This document shows, piece by piece, positions 6,400 to 13,145 of a DNA stretch of 14,218 bases (positions are counted from its first letter, which is position 1; each line of letters begins with the position of its first letter). Origin of the DNA: an uncultured Clostridia bacterium (GTDB taxonomy: Bacteria; Bacillota; Clostridia; TANB77; CAG-508). Position numbers and translations under genes: made by a program. The notes beneath the pieces were generated by a model. The model had not been told where the DNA came from and searched no databases. It saw only the letters and a program-made list of their open reading frames with translations. The stretch lies in assembly GCA_944386375.1 (NCBI GenBank), contig CALXAW010000027.1, positions 1 through 14,218 of the forward strand, given 5' to 3'.

Positions 6400-9048
6400 T
6401 TACTTAATGTTTTCGTGGTTTATAGTTGTATTGTTACTATATATTATTTTTCCAAATTTGACTTCATTTATCTTTTTTTGTAGTTCCATAATTGGTATTG
6501 GAAGTAATGATATTAATATTGTATACATCCATTGTGTACTATTTAATTGTACTAAACTAAATATGTTTGCTAGTGCTGGAATTATAACTACTATAATTTG
6601 TACAAAAACACCTAGCGCAAAGCTTCCTATTAAATATTTATTGTTAAATATATTTGTTTTTAGTATTGATTCTTCACTTTTTATGTTAAAACAGTGCACA
6701 AGTTCTAATAATCCTAATGTTATAAAGGCCATTGTTCTTCCTACTTCTAGGCCATATAAATTATTTCCTAGGCTAAATGCAAATAGTGTAAGCATTCCTA
6801 TCATTATCCCTTCTAAAATGATTTTGCTCCATAAGCCATCTGCAAATAGTCCTTTTTTTGAGTCTATAGGTTTTCTTTTCATTATTCCTTTTTCTGCTGG
6901 TTCTAAGCCTAATGCTATTGCTGGAAGCGAGTCTGTAACTAAGTTAATCCATAATAATTGAATTGCAAGAAGTGGTGATTTTAATCCTAGTAAAAGTCCC
7001 ATAAATATTGTTATTATTTCTCCAATGTTTGTGGCAATTAAAAAATGTATTGCTTTTCTTATATTGTCATATATGTTTCTACCTTGTTTTACAGCTTCTA
7101 CAATTGTTACAAAATTATCATCTGTTAGTATCATTTCTGATGCGTTTTTTGCAACATCTGTGCCATTTTTCCCCATAGCAATTCCTATATCTGCATTTTT
7201 TAATGCTGGACTATCATTTACTCCATCTCCTGTCATGGCAACCACTGCTCCTGTTTTTTGCCAAGCTTTTACTATTCGTACTTTATGTTCTGGTGTTACT
7301 CTTGCAAAAACAGAGTAATTTTCTATGTTTTTTTCTAATTGTGTTTGAGGTATTTTGTCTAGTTCTGCACCAGTTATTGCTTTATCTCCTGTTTTTAATA
7401 TTTGCAATTCTTTTGCTATTGCCATAGCTGTTGCTATATGGTCCCCTGTTATCATTACAGTTTTTATTCCCGCTTGTCTACATGTTTTTACTGCTTCTTT
7501 TACTCCCGGTCTTGGAGGATCTATCATTCCTATTAGTCCTACAAATATTAAATTATTTTCTATTGTGCTTTGTTCTATTTTATTTGGCAAAGTTTCTATA
7601 TCTAAATAACTTAATGCAATTACTCTTAAGGCATTGTTTGCCATATTTATGTTTTCTTTTTGTATTTGTTGCTTTTCTGATTCGCTTAAGCTTACTATTT
7701 TTCCGTTTTTATATATTTTTGTGCATTTATTTATTAATACATCTGGCGCTCCTTTTGTGATTATTCTATATTTATTTTCTGCTTTGTGTATTGTTGTCAT
7801 CATCTTTCTTGTAGAATCAAATGGTATTTCCCCAATTCGTTCCATTTTTGTGTATAACTCACTTTTATTTTTTCCTATGTCTAGTCCTGCTTTTACTATT
7901 GCTATTTCTGTTGGGTCACCTAATATCTCTTGCTCTTTGTTTTTATATATTATTTGGCAATCATTACACATTGTGCCTAATTCTATTGCCAAATCTTTAT
8001 TATATGATTTTATTTCTACTACTTTCATTTTGTTTTGTGTTAATGTACCTGTTTTGTCTGAACAAATTACTTTACTGCTTCCTAAAGTTTCTACTGCTGG
8101 TAATTTACGTATTATTATATTTTTTCTTGCCATTTTTGTTACACCTATTGATAGCATAATTGTAACTATTGCTGGTAGTCCTTCTGGAATTGCGGCCACC
8201 GCTAGTCCTACAGATGTCATAAACATTTCTATTGGTTCGATTCTTTTTAATAAGCCTATAATAAATACTATTACACAAATAGCTAAACAGGCTATACCTA
8301 ATACTTTTCCTACTTCTCCTAATTTCTTTTGAATTGGTGTTTCTGGTGATTCGTCTTGAATTATCATATTTGCAATTTTACCTACTTTTGTATTCATTCC
8401 TATATCTACAACTATTGCTGTACCATGTCCGTTTACTACTACTGTTGCCATAAATGCCATATTGGTCATATCTCCTATTGGTGCCTCGGCTTTTAATATC
8501 GCATTTTCATCTTTTAATACTGGCTCATTTTCTCCTGTTAGTGATGATTCTTCTATTTTTAAATTATATGTATTTATAAGCCTACAATCTGCGGGTACAT
8601 TATTTCCTGCTTCTAATATTATAATGTCTCCTGGTACAAGTTCTTGTGCATTTATTTGCATTGTTTTTTTGTTTCTTATTACTTTTGCTAGTTGTGGTGT
8701 CATTTGTTTTAATGCTTCTATTGATTTTTCTGCTTTTGCTTCTTGTACTAAGCCCATTATTGCATTTAAAATTACTATTGCTATAATTATTAATGAGTCA
8801 AAATAATCTTGTTCACCTTGAATGTACGAAACACCAGCAGATATTATAGAAGCTATTATTAGTATTATTATCATAAAATCATTAAATTGTTTTAAAAATC
8901 TAATTATTAAATTTTCTTTTGGCTTGTCTTTTAATATGTTTTTGCCATATTTTTCTTTTCTTTTTGCTACCTCCTCGTCATTTAAACCATAATTAATGCT
9001 TGTCTTAAAGTCTCTTACAATTTCTCCTATTCTTAATGTATGCCACAT
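6400..9048 (-). CDS. Type IIA Ca2+-transporting P-type ATPase
   Basis: This 882-residue membrane pump couples ATP hydrolysis to cation export, most likely Ca2+. The actuator loop is SLTGENEP (169-176). The phosphorylation site is SDKTGTLT with D331, the nucleotide domain has KGAP (432-435), and the hinge has TGDGVND (606-612). Ca2+-coordinating positions of the SERCA/PMR1/LMCA1 class are kept: IPEGLP (287-292, M4), NIGE (674-677, M5) and NLVTD (702-706, M6). About ten membrane spans are visible. ATG at 9048 is chosen because AGGAGG lies at 9055-9060; an in-frame ATG 60 nt further up lies in the terminator zone and has no ribosome binding site. The gene is flanked by the ftsL terminator and the rpsF promoter, so it stands alone. 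Mg2+ or Mn2+ specificity is less likely. Confidence 0.95.
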   Translation of the reverse strand: MWHTLRIGEIVRDFKTSINYGLNDEEVAKRKEKYGKNILKDKPKENLIIRFLKQFNDFMIIILIIASIISAGVSYIQGEQDYFDSLIIIAIVILNAIMGLVQEAKAEKSIEALKQMTPQLAKVIRNKKTMQINAQELVPGDIIILEAGNNVPADCRLINTYNLKIEESSLTGENEPVLKDENAILKAEAPIGDMTNMAFMATVVVNGHGTAIVVDIGMNTKVGKIANMIIQDESPETPIQKKLGEVGKVLGIACLAICVIVFIIGLLKRIEPIEMFMTSVGLAVAAIPEGLPAIVTIMLSIGVTKMARKNIIIRKLPAVETLGSSKVICSDKTGTLTQNKMKVVEIKSYNKDLAIELGTMCNDCQIIYKNKEQEILGDPTEIAIVKAGLDIGKNKSELYTKMERIGEIPFDSTRKMMTTIHKAENKYRIITKGAPDVLINKCTKIYKNGKIVSLSESEKQQIQKENINMANNALRVIALSYLDIETLPNKIEQSTIENNLIFVGLIGMIDPPRPGVKEAVKTCRQAGIKTVMITGDHIATAMAIAKELQILKTGDKAITGAELDKIPQTQLEKNIENYSVFARVTPEHKVRIVKAWQKTGAVVAMTGDGVNDSPALKNADIGIAMGKNGTDVAKNASEMILTDDNFVTIVEAVKQGRNIYDNIRKAIHFLIATNIGEIITIFMGLLLGLKSPLLAIQLLWINLVTDSLPAIALGLEPAEKGIMKRKPIDSKKGLFADGLWSKIILEGIMIGMLTLFAFSLGNNLYGLEVGRTMAFITLGLLELVHCFNIKSEESILKTNIFNNKYLIGSFALGVFVQIIVVIIPALANIFSLVQLNSTQWMYTILISLLPIPIMELQKKINEVKFGKIIYSNNTTINHENIK

Positions 9049-9094
9049 AATAATCCTCCTTTGTATATTTTCTTTACATTTTATGTGGCATACA
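9037..9094 (-). promoter_or_regulatory. 14-bp inverted repeat enclosing the ATPase start codon
   Basis: tgtatgccacataa (9037-9050) is the exact reverse complement of ttatgtggcataca (9081-9094). The first arm contains the start codon and codons 2-4 of the ATPase gene; the 30-nt loop holds its Shine-Dalgarno sequence. A transcript starting upstream of 9094 would fold with the start codon in a 14-bp stem, which should reduce translation. It could instead be a DNA operator for a dimeric regulator. Confidence 0.6.
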
Positions 9095-9133
9095 AAAAAA
9101 ATATTCAATAAATAATACTATCTATTGAATATT
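9093..9133 (-). terminator. Intrinsic terminator overlapping the ftsL stop
   Basis: Arms 9123-9133 and 9100-9110 (aatattcaata/tattgaatatt) pair perfectly over 11 bp. On the minus strand an eight-T run follows. The 5' arm contains the last ftsL codons, so the stop codon TAG (9118-9120) lies in the loop. This ends the mraZ-rsmH-ftsL transcription unit. Confidence 0.85.
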
Positions 9134-9615
9134 TTATTTATTAGGTTTGTAAACCAATTACCGTCTTCTTCAATTTGTACTTCTTCAGTTGCTGATTTTA
9201 CATAGTCTTTTTTCGGAAGTTCTATATATACTGTTTGCTTATTAGTTAGTTTTTGCATTCCTAATTTTTCTTTTGCTGCTTGTTCTAAATTATTTAAATT
9301 TAAACTATTTTCTATACTTACTTCTAATTGCTCATTTTCTTTTTGAATAGATGCAAGTTCTGTTTTTAGGGTTTGCACTTCGTTAAATTTTTCGTTTATT
9401 TGGGAGTTTCTATAACTTATGGCAACAAGAACGACAAATAAAGCAAGTACTGTTAAAGTTTGCTTCATTTTTTTTCTTTTTTCTTCTTTGGATATATGTG
9501 GTGCTTGTCTTGGTGCAGTTTTTTTTACTTCTAGCCCTTTTTTCTTTTTTTGTGACTTATAATTTGGTTCTAATTTTCTAGGGCTTGTTTCAAATTCATA
9601 TACTGTTCTTGCCAT
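9118..9615 (-). CDS. ftsL: FtsL-like septum formation protein
   Basis: This 165-residue bitopic membrane protein fits FtsL, a coiled-coil member of the divisome that links FtsB/DivIC and the septal synthase. The N-terminal cytoplasmic part (1-50) is very basic. One membrane span lies at about 52-68 (TLTVLALFVVLVAISY), followed by a coiled coil at about 70-105 and a short extracellular tail with LEQAAKEKLGMQK, typical of the FtsL/DivIC family. AGGAGGTG precedes ATG 9615. It lies 25 nt after rsmH, the standard place for ftsL in the division cluster. DivIC is the alternative by sequence, but position favours FtsL. Confidence 0.85.
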   Translation of the reverse strand: MARTVYEFETSPRKLEPNYKSQKKKKGLEVKKTAPRQAPHISKEEKRKKMKQTLTVLALFVVLVAISYRNSQINEKFNEVQTLKTELASIQKENEQLEVSIENSLNLNNLEQAAKEKLGMQKLTNKQTVYIELPKKDYVKSATEEVQIEEDGNWFTNLINKIFNR

Positions 9616-9640
9616 AAGTTTTCACCTCCTTTGGGTGTAT

Positions 9641-10570
9641 TTACTTTTTTTCAAAAATTCTTAGTTTTGCACTTTTTGATCTAGAATTTTTGCTTTGTTC
9701 TTCTTTTGTAGGTATTATTGGTTTTTTAGTTATTATTTTTCCTTTAGATTCACAGCCACATATACAATATGGCAAATCTTTAGGACATGTGCATCTTCCT
9801 TCTGCTTGTATAAACGCATTTTTTACTGCTCTGTCTTCTAATGAATGAAATGTTATTATACATAACCTTCCTTCATTATTTAATACATCTATGCAATCTT
9901 CTACCGTTTTTTGCAATGGTTTTATTTCGTTATTTACTTCTATTCTAATTGCCTGAAATGTTCTTTTGGCTGGATGTCCATCTTTTTGCATTTTTGCTGG
10001 TATTGATTTTTCTATTATTTTTACTAGTTCTTCTGTTGTTTCAATTTCTTTTTGTTTTCTATATTCACATATATTTTTGGCTATTTTTCTTGAAAATTTT
10101 TCTTCTCCATAATTGTAAATTATATCTGCTAATTCTTTTTCTTTATATGTATTTACGACTATTTTTGCTGTAAGCTCTTGGTTTTTGTCCATTCTCATAT
10201 CTAGTTTGTTATTTCCTAAATAGCTAAAACCTCTTTCTTTGTTATCTAACTGATATGAAGATACTCCTAAGTCTAACAATATTCCATCTACTTTTTCTAT
10301 ACCTAAAGTTTCTAAAATTTCTTTTATGTTGTCATGGTTTCCATGTATATATTTTACATTAGGATATTTTTTTAATTTTTCTTTTGCAAAATTTAGCGCT
10401 TCTTTGTCTTTATCTATTCCTAATAATTGACCTTTTTGCCCTAGTTTTTGCAATATTGCTTCACTGTGACCTGCTCCACCTAAAGTTCCATCTACATATA
10501 TTCCATCTTTTTTTATATTTAATCCGTCTATACATTCTTTGAGTAAAACAGGTTCATGCCTAAACTCCAC
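9641..10570 (-). CDS. rsmH: 16S rRNA (cytosine-1402-N4)-methyltransferase RsmH
   Basis: This 309-residue enzyme, formerly MraW, methylates N4 of C1402 in the decoding centre of 16S rRNA using S-adenosylmethionine. It begins FRHEPVLLKECIDGL, has the SAM-binding VDGTLGGAGHSEAIL (26-40), LLDLGVSSYQLD, the AKRTFQAIRIEVNNE segment, ITFHSLEDRAVK and a C-terminal cysteine-containing CTCPKDLPYC region. The start is GTG at 10570 with AGGTGA at 10575-10580; no ATG nearby gives a better start. The length is typical. It is separated from mraZ by an unusual 527-bp gap. Confidence 0.96.
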   Translation of the reverse strand: MEFRHEPVLLKECIDGLNIKKDGIYVDGTLGGAGHSEAILQKLGQKGQLLGIDKDKEALNFAKEKLKKYPNVKYIHGNHDNIKEILETLGIEKVDGILLDLGVSSYQLDNKERGFSYLGNNKLDMRMDKNQELTAKIVVNTYKEKELADIIYNYGEEKFSRKIAKNICEYRKQKEIETTEELVKIIEKSIPAKMQKDGHPAKRTFQAIRIEVNNEIKPLQKTVEDCIDVLNNEGRLCIITFHSLEDRAVKNAFIQAEGRCTCPKDLPYCICGCESKGKIITKKPIIPTKEEQSKNSRSKSAKLRIFEKK

Positions 10571-10619
10571 TTTTTCACCTCTATTTGATAATAAAACAAC
10601 TTTTTATATAACTGGCAAG

Positions 10620-10642
10620 TAGGAAGTTCTAAGAACTTCCTA
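10620..10642. repeat. Perfect 11-bp palindrome next to repeat copy C
   Basis: taggaagttct and agaacttccta are exact reverse complements around a single A. It lies between rsmH and the edge of the structured repeat copy C. It could be an operator or part of the same element. No equivalent is seen beside copies A and B. Confidence 0.6.
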
Positions 10643-10795
10643 GGCAAATCTTCCTATACTTTTCTAATTTAACTATATATATTTAAGTTCTCGAAAAAGT
10701 GTAAAGATTTGTCGACGCGAAAAATTGCTATGCAATTTTCTGCGCAATATTATTTTTTATTGAATAGGAAAATCGTTTGTTCCCATTGTATAAAA
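10643..10795 (+). repeat. Dispersed structured repeat, strongly diverged copy C
   Basis: The primary sequence is mostly different from copies A and B, but the plan is the same. A first hairpin has arms 10645-10652 and 10704-10711 (caaatctt/aagatttg) with further pairing of acttttt-like segments inside. A second small hairpin at 10721-10739 (aaaattgc/gcaatttt, loop tat) is flanked by gcg/cgc, and a 3' part ends in attgtataaaa exactly as in A and B. Nine-base inverted repeats (10609-10617 and 10798-10806, taactggca/tgccagtta) enclose the whole region. Assignment to the family rests on structure and the shared 3' end. Confidence 0.5.
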
Positions 10796-10819
10796 AATGC
10801 CAGTTAATAATCTCCTAGC
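10790..10819 (-). terminator. Possible weak terminator after mraZ
   Basis: On the minus strand GCTAG (10815-10819) can pair with CTGGC (10799-10803) over five pairs including one G-T, followed by ATTTTTTATAC. The stem is short, so read-through is likely. It matters because the T-tract again coincides with the end of a structured repeat (copy C). Confidence 0.3.
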
Positions 10820-10960
10820 TTGTACATAAACTTTATAGATTTTGTACATTTGCAATTGGAGTGTGGTATTTTTATGTACCACTTTTATTCATGACATTCT
10901 TTTGTTTATTAAATTTTTTCTATTGTTTATTTAAAAACTTTAGTATTTTTTTACTTTTTT

Positions 10961-11051
10961 CTTTTGTATTTTTATCTTTTGTTTCTTTTTATCTTTTGTT
11001 TAATTATCTTTTGTAACTTTAGTTTTTATCTTTTGTACATTTGTCTTTTGT
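10961..11051. repeat. Six spaced CTTTTGT repeats downstream of mraZ
   Basis: CTTTTGT occurs at 10961, 10976, 10993, 11008, 11030 and 11045, so four of the five gaps are 15-17 bp and one is 22 bp. Several are extended to tatcttttgt. On the rsmH-sense (minus) strand they read ACAAAAG, giving a purine-rich, lysine-codon-like tract with stops in frame. It may be a decayed tandem repeat or a degenerate coding tail. Confidence 0.55.
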
Positions 11052-11097
11052 AACTTTAAATTTTTATCTTTAGTGGGTTTATATAAACTTTTGCAAG

Positions 11098-11523
11098 TTA
11101 TATACCAAGTAATGACATATTTTCTGCAATTTCATCTGCTGATATGTTTTCGTCACATTTTTGCCATGTTGCTTTGTTCCATATTTCTAGTCTTGTTCCA
11201 ACTCCAATTATAACTGCCTCTTTTTCTAAATTGGCTGCTACTCTTAAATTATTTGGAATTAAAAACCTTCCTTGCTTGTCTATTTCGCATTCGGTTGCAC
11301 CAGATAAGAAAAATCTCACAAAATTTCTTGCATTCTTATCTGAAAGTGGTAATGCTTTTAATTTTGTTTCGAAATTCAACCACTCATTTTGTGAAAAAGC
11401 AAATAAACATCCATCTAGACCTTTTGTTACGATGAACTTTTCTCCCATGTCTTGTCTTAATTTTGCAGGCATTATTAATCTGCCTTTTGCATCTAAAGAA
11501 TGCTCATATTCGCCTATTAGCAA
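11098..11523 (-). CDS. mraZ: Transcriptional regulator MraZ
   Basis: This 141-residue AbrB-fold DNA-binding protein assembles as a ring and regulates the division and cell wall cluster. It has the two family motifs DAKGR (11-15, followed by LIMPAKLR) and DKQGR (82-86, followed by FLIPNNLR). The start is TTG at 11523, with AGGTGA at 11531-11536 seven nt upstream; MLIGEYEHSLD is the usual N-terminus, so TTG is well supported. The C-terminal tail is normal. Its own promoter carries a three-box MraZ operator. Confidence 0.96.
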   Translation of the reverse strand: MLIGEYEHSLDAKGRLIMPAKLRQDMGEKFIVTKGLDGCLFAFSQNEWLNFETKLKALPLSDKNARNFVRFFLSGATECEIDKQGRFLIPNNLRVAANLEKEAVIIGVGTRLEIWNKATWQKCDENISADEIAENMSLLGI

Positions 11524-11550
11524 TTGAATTTCACCTCGTTCCTTTTTCTA

Positions 11551-11576
11551 CCACTTTAAACCACTTTTCTCCACTT
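11551..11576 (-). promoter_or_regulatory. MraZ operator: three AAGTGG boxes at 10-bp spacing
   Basis: The minus strand shows AAGTGG three times, at 11571-11576, 11561-11566 and 11551-11556, exactly 10 bp apart, with extra A at the 5' end of the second and third. MraZ proteins are known to bind short direct repeats of this sort (AAAGTGK in Mollicutes, TGGG repeats in E. coli) once per helical turn. The boxes lie just downstream of the predicted -10, where bound MraZ would block its own transcription. Confidence 0.85.
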
Positions 11577-11583
11577 CGATTTA

Positions 11584-11612
11584 ATTTTAATACAACTTAT
11601 TTATATTTGCAA
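11584..11612 (-). promoter_or_regulatory. Promoter of mraZ
   Basis: On the minus strand TTGCAA (11607-11612) and TAAAAT (11584-11589) are spaced by 17 bp. The start of transcription would fall at about 11577, right at the first MraZ box. The hexamers match consensus at 4 and 5 of 6 positions, and the operator position supports the call. Confidence 0.65.
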
Positions 11613-11867
11613 GCTTTTTTTAAATTTTTTTTAATTTTTTTATTAATTTTACATATTAAAAGTAGTTGTTCGCAAAAGTAATGCTACGTTTCCTATTACA
11701 AATACTATAATTAATTCTATTCTTCCAATTAATTACTGTTATTAGTTCATTTTATTTTAACAAACTCATTGCTATACTTTTATCTGTAGGAGGGATTATG
11801 TAGTTGAGCTGCTTTTATATTAATAACTTTAGCTACACCTTTATTTAAATGTGAATTTTTAAATATA
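11613..11867. other. Divergent mraZ/dapB intergenic region with a start-stop site
   Basis: No gene is supported. On the plus strand a strong AGGAGGG (11788-11794) is followed three bases later by ATG (11798-11800) and at once by TAG. A TTG directly after the stop opens a 14-codon frame ending at 11848. This may be the remnant of a lost gene's start or a leader element. I see no lysine riboswitch features. Confidence 0.4.
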
Positions 11868-11896
11868 TTTACACCTTATTACTTATATGTTATAAT
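11868..11896 (+). promoter_or_regulatory. Strong promoter of dapB
   Basis: TTTACA (11868-11873) and a perfect TATAAT (11891-11896) are spaced by 17 bp, giving a start near 11903 and a leader of only about 23 nt. The short leader leaves no room for a riboswitch. Confidence 0.8.
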
Positions 11897-11925
11897 CTTT
11901 TTTAATAAGAAAGGATCGTGGTTAT

Positions 11926-12639
11926 ATGAAAGAAAAAATTAAAGTAATTGTTTGGGGATGTTCTGGCTATATGGGAAGTGTAGTTAGAAATTTATTGCAA
12001 GATTCTGAAACTCTTGAATATTTATGTGGAATTGATATAGATAGTACTAATTCTTGGGAGTGTGGAGCAGATGTAGTAATTGATTTTTCTTCTCCAGAAG
12101 GAACTATGCAAATGCTTAAATTTGCTACTGAATTTAAAGTTCCAGTAGTTATAGCTACTACTGGATTTACACCTGAACATGAAAAAGAAATTAATAAAGC
12201 TTCTAAAGTGATTCCAGTTTTTAAGTCTGCTAATATGTCTTTTGAAGTAGCTTTGTTAAAAAATACTTTAAAAAAATTAGCAAATCAACTTAGCGACTCA
12301 GATATTGAAATAGTAGAAGTACATCATAATAGAAAAAAAGATGCTCCAAGTGGTACAGCAAAACTGCTTGCTGATTCTATTAATTCTGGACTTGATGAGC
12401 CACGAAAAATAGTATATGGAAGAGAAGGAAAACGTCAAAAAGATGAAATAGGTATTGCTTCTTTGCGTGGTGGTAATATTGTTGGTGAACATTCTGTTAA
12501 CTTTTTTAATCAATTTGAAACTTTAAGAATCACTCATATTGCCCATACAAGAGATGTATTTGCCGCTGGCTCTTTAAAAGCTGCCGAATTTATAGTTAAA
12601 CAACAACCTGGTCTTTACACTATGGATGACTTATTTTAA
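11926..12639 (+). CDS. dapB: 4-hydroxy-tetrahydrodipicolinate reductase
   Basis: This 237-residue enzyme makes tetrahydrodipicolinate with NAD(P)H in the diaminopimelate/lysine pathway, which supplies peptidoglycan cross-links and, in spore formers, dipicolinic acid. It has the Rossmann motif GCSGYMG (11-17), VIDFSSPEG (51-59), IATTGFTPEHE, the active-site EVHHNRKKDAPSGTA (131-145) and a C-terminal RITHIAHTRDVFAAG. It is shorter than the roughly 265-273 residues of E. coli-type DapB. The shortening is in the region between the second Rossmann strand and VIDF, which is only about 15 residues here. AAGGA (11911-11915) precedes ATG 11926. It stands alone, without dapA, and is the only plus-strand gene. 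Confidence 0.96.
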   Translation: MKEKIKVIVWGCSGYMGSVVRNLLQDSETLEYLCGIDIDSTNSWECGADVVIDFSSPEGTMQMLKFATEFKVPVVIATTGFTPEHEKEINKASKVIPVFKSANMSFEVALLKNTLKKLANQLSDSDIEIVEVHHNRKKDAPSGTAKLLADSINSGLDEPRKIVYGREGKRQKDEIGIASLRGGNIVGEHSVNFFNQFETLRITHIAHTRDVFAAGSLKAAEFIVKQQPGLYTMDDLF

Positions 12640-12669
12640 GGTGATTAAGATTTTTATCTTAATCACCTT
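12638..12669. terminator. Bidirectional hairpin shared by convergent dapB and dgkA
   Basis: aaggtgattaaga (12638-12650) pairs perfectly with 12657-12669 around a 6-nt loop. The stop codon of dapB (12637-12639) and that of the kinase gene (12668-12670) both overlap the arms. There is no clear U-tract on either side, so termination may be weak, but the symmetrical position between convergent genes points to a shared terminator. Confidence 0.65.
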
Positions 12670-13054
12670 ATATATTAAAACATTGTATAAATCTTGGCAC
12701 AAATATAATTAGTCCTACTATTGCAGCTGCAACGGCCATTACTAAAACACTACTTGCTGCTACATCTTTTGCTATTTTAGCTTTAGGATGCATTTCTGGT
12801 TTTACAATATCTACTATTGCTTCAAGCGAAGTATTTACAAGTTCTGCTGATATTACAAGTCCAAATAAAATTATACATATTATCCATTCTATTTTGCTAA
12901 TGTCTAGCATAACCCCAGCTAATACAACAACCAACAAAATTAATACATGTATTTTCATATTTTGCTCTGTTTTTATTGCTGTTTTTATTCCGCAAATTGC
13001 ATATTTAAAACTATTTACTAATTTTTTTTCTTTTTCTTTTATTTTTTCTCTCAT
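12668..13054 (-). CDS. dgkA: Diacylglycerol/undecaprenol kinase family protein
   Basis: This 128-residue integral membrane kinase belongs to the DgkA family; Gram-positive members mainly phosphorylate undecaprenol, feeding the lipid carrier for wall synthesis. Three membrane spans are seen at about 34-50, 55-72 and 98-119. The catalytic motif SAELVNTSLEAIVD holds E71, N74, E78 and D82, followed by KIAKDVAASSVLV with D97. ATG at 13054 is chosen because GAGGAG lies at 13065-13070; a longer frame reaching 13120 would run through the promoter and lacks a ribosome binding site. Confidence 0.92.
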   Translation of the reverse strand: MREKIKEKEKKLVNSFKYAICGIKTAIKTEQNMKIHVLILLVVVLAGVMLDISKIEWIICIILFGLVISAELVNTSLEAIVDIVKPEMHPKAKIAKDVAASSVLVMAVAAAIVGLIIFVPRFIQCFNI

Positions 13055-13091
13055 AACAAAGATTCTCCTCTGTTTTGTTTTGTTGTATATT

Positions 13092-13120
13092 AGCATATCA
13101 TATTTATATTGTTTTATCAA
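13092..13120 (-). promoter_or_regulatory. Probable promoter of dgkA
   Basis: On the minus strand TTGATA (13115-13120) and TATGCT (13092-13097) are spaced by 17 bp, about 38 bp before the start codon. The -10 is a 4 of 6 match, so an alternative just downstream (TAATAT) is possible. Confidence 0.5.
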
Positions 13121-13145
13121 TATTTTAATATTTAAAAATATATAA

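Noticed and set aside
6407..8332. Several long plus-strand open frames (for example 6407-6961 and 7634-8332) opposite the ATPase gene
   Set aside because: They are antisense to a gene with complete P-type ATPase motifs, have no ribosome binding sites and are rich in Phe/Leu/Ser/Ile as expected from the complement of AT-rich coding DNA.
10961..11051. CRISPR array
   Set aside because: The repeated unit is only 7 bp with 8-15 bp between copies, and no cas genes are present.
11660..11925. Lysine riboswitch or T-box before dapB
   Set aside because: No L-box or T-box conserved elements are seen, and the strong promoter at 11868-11896 leaves a leader of about 23 nt.
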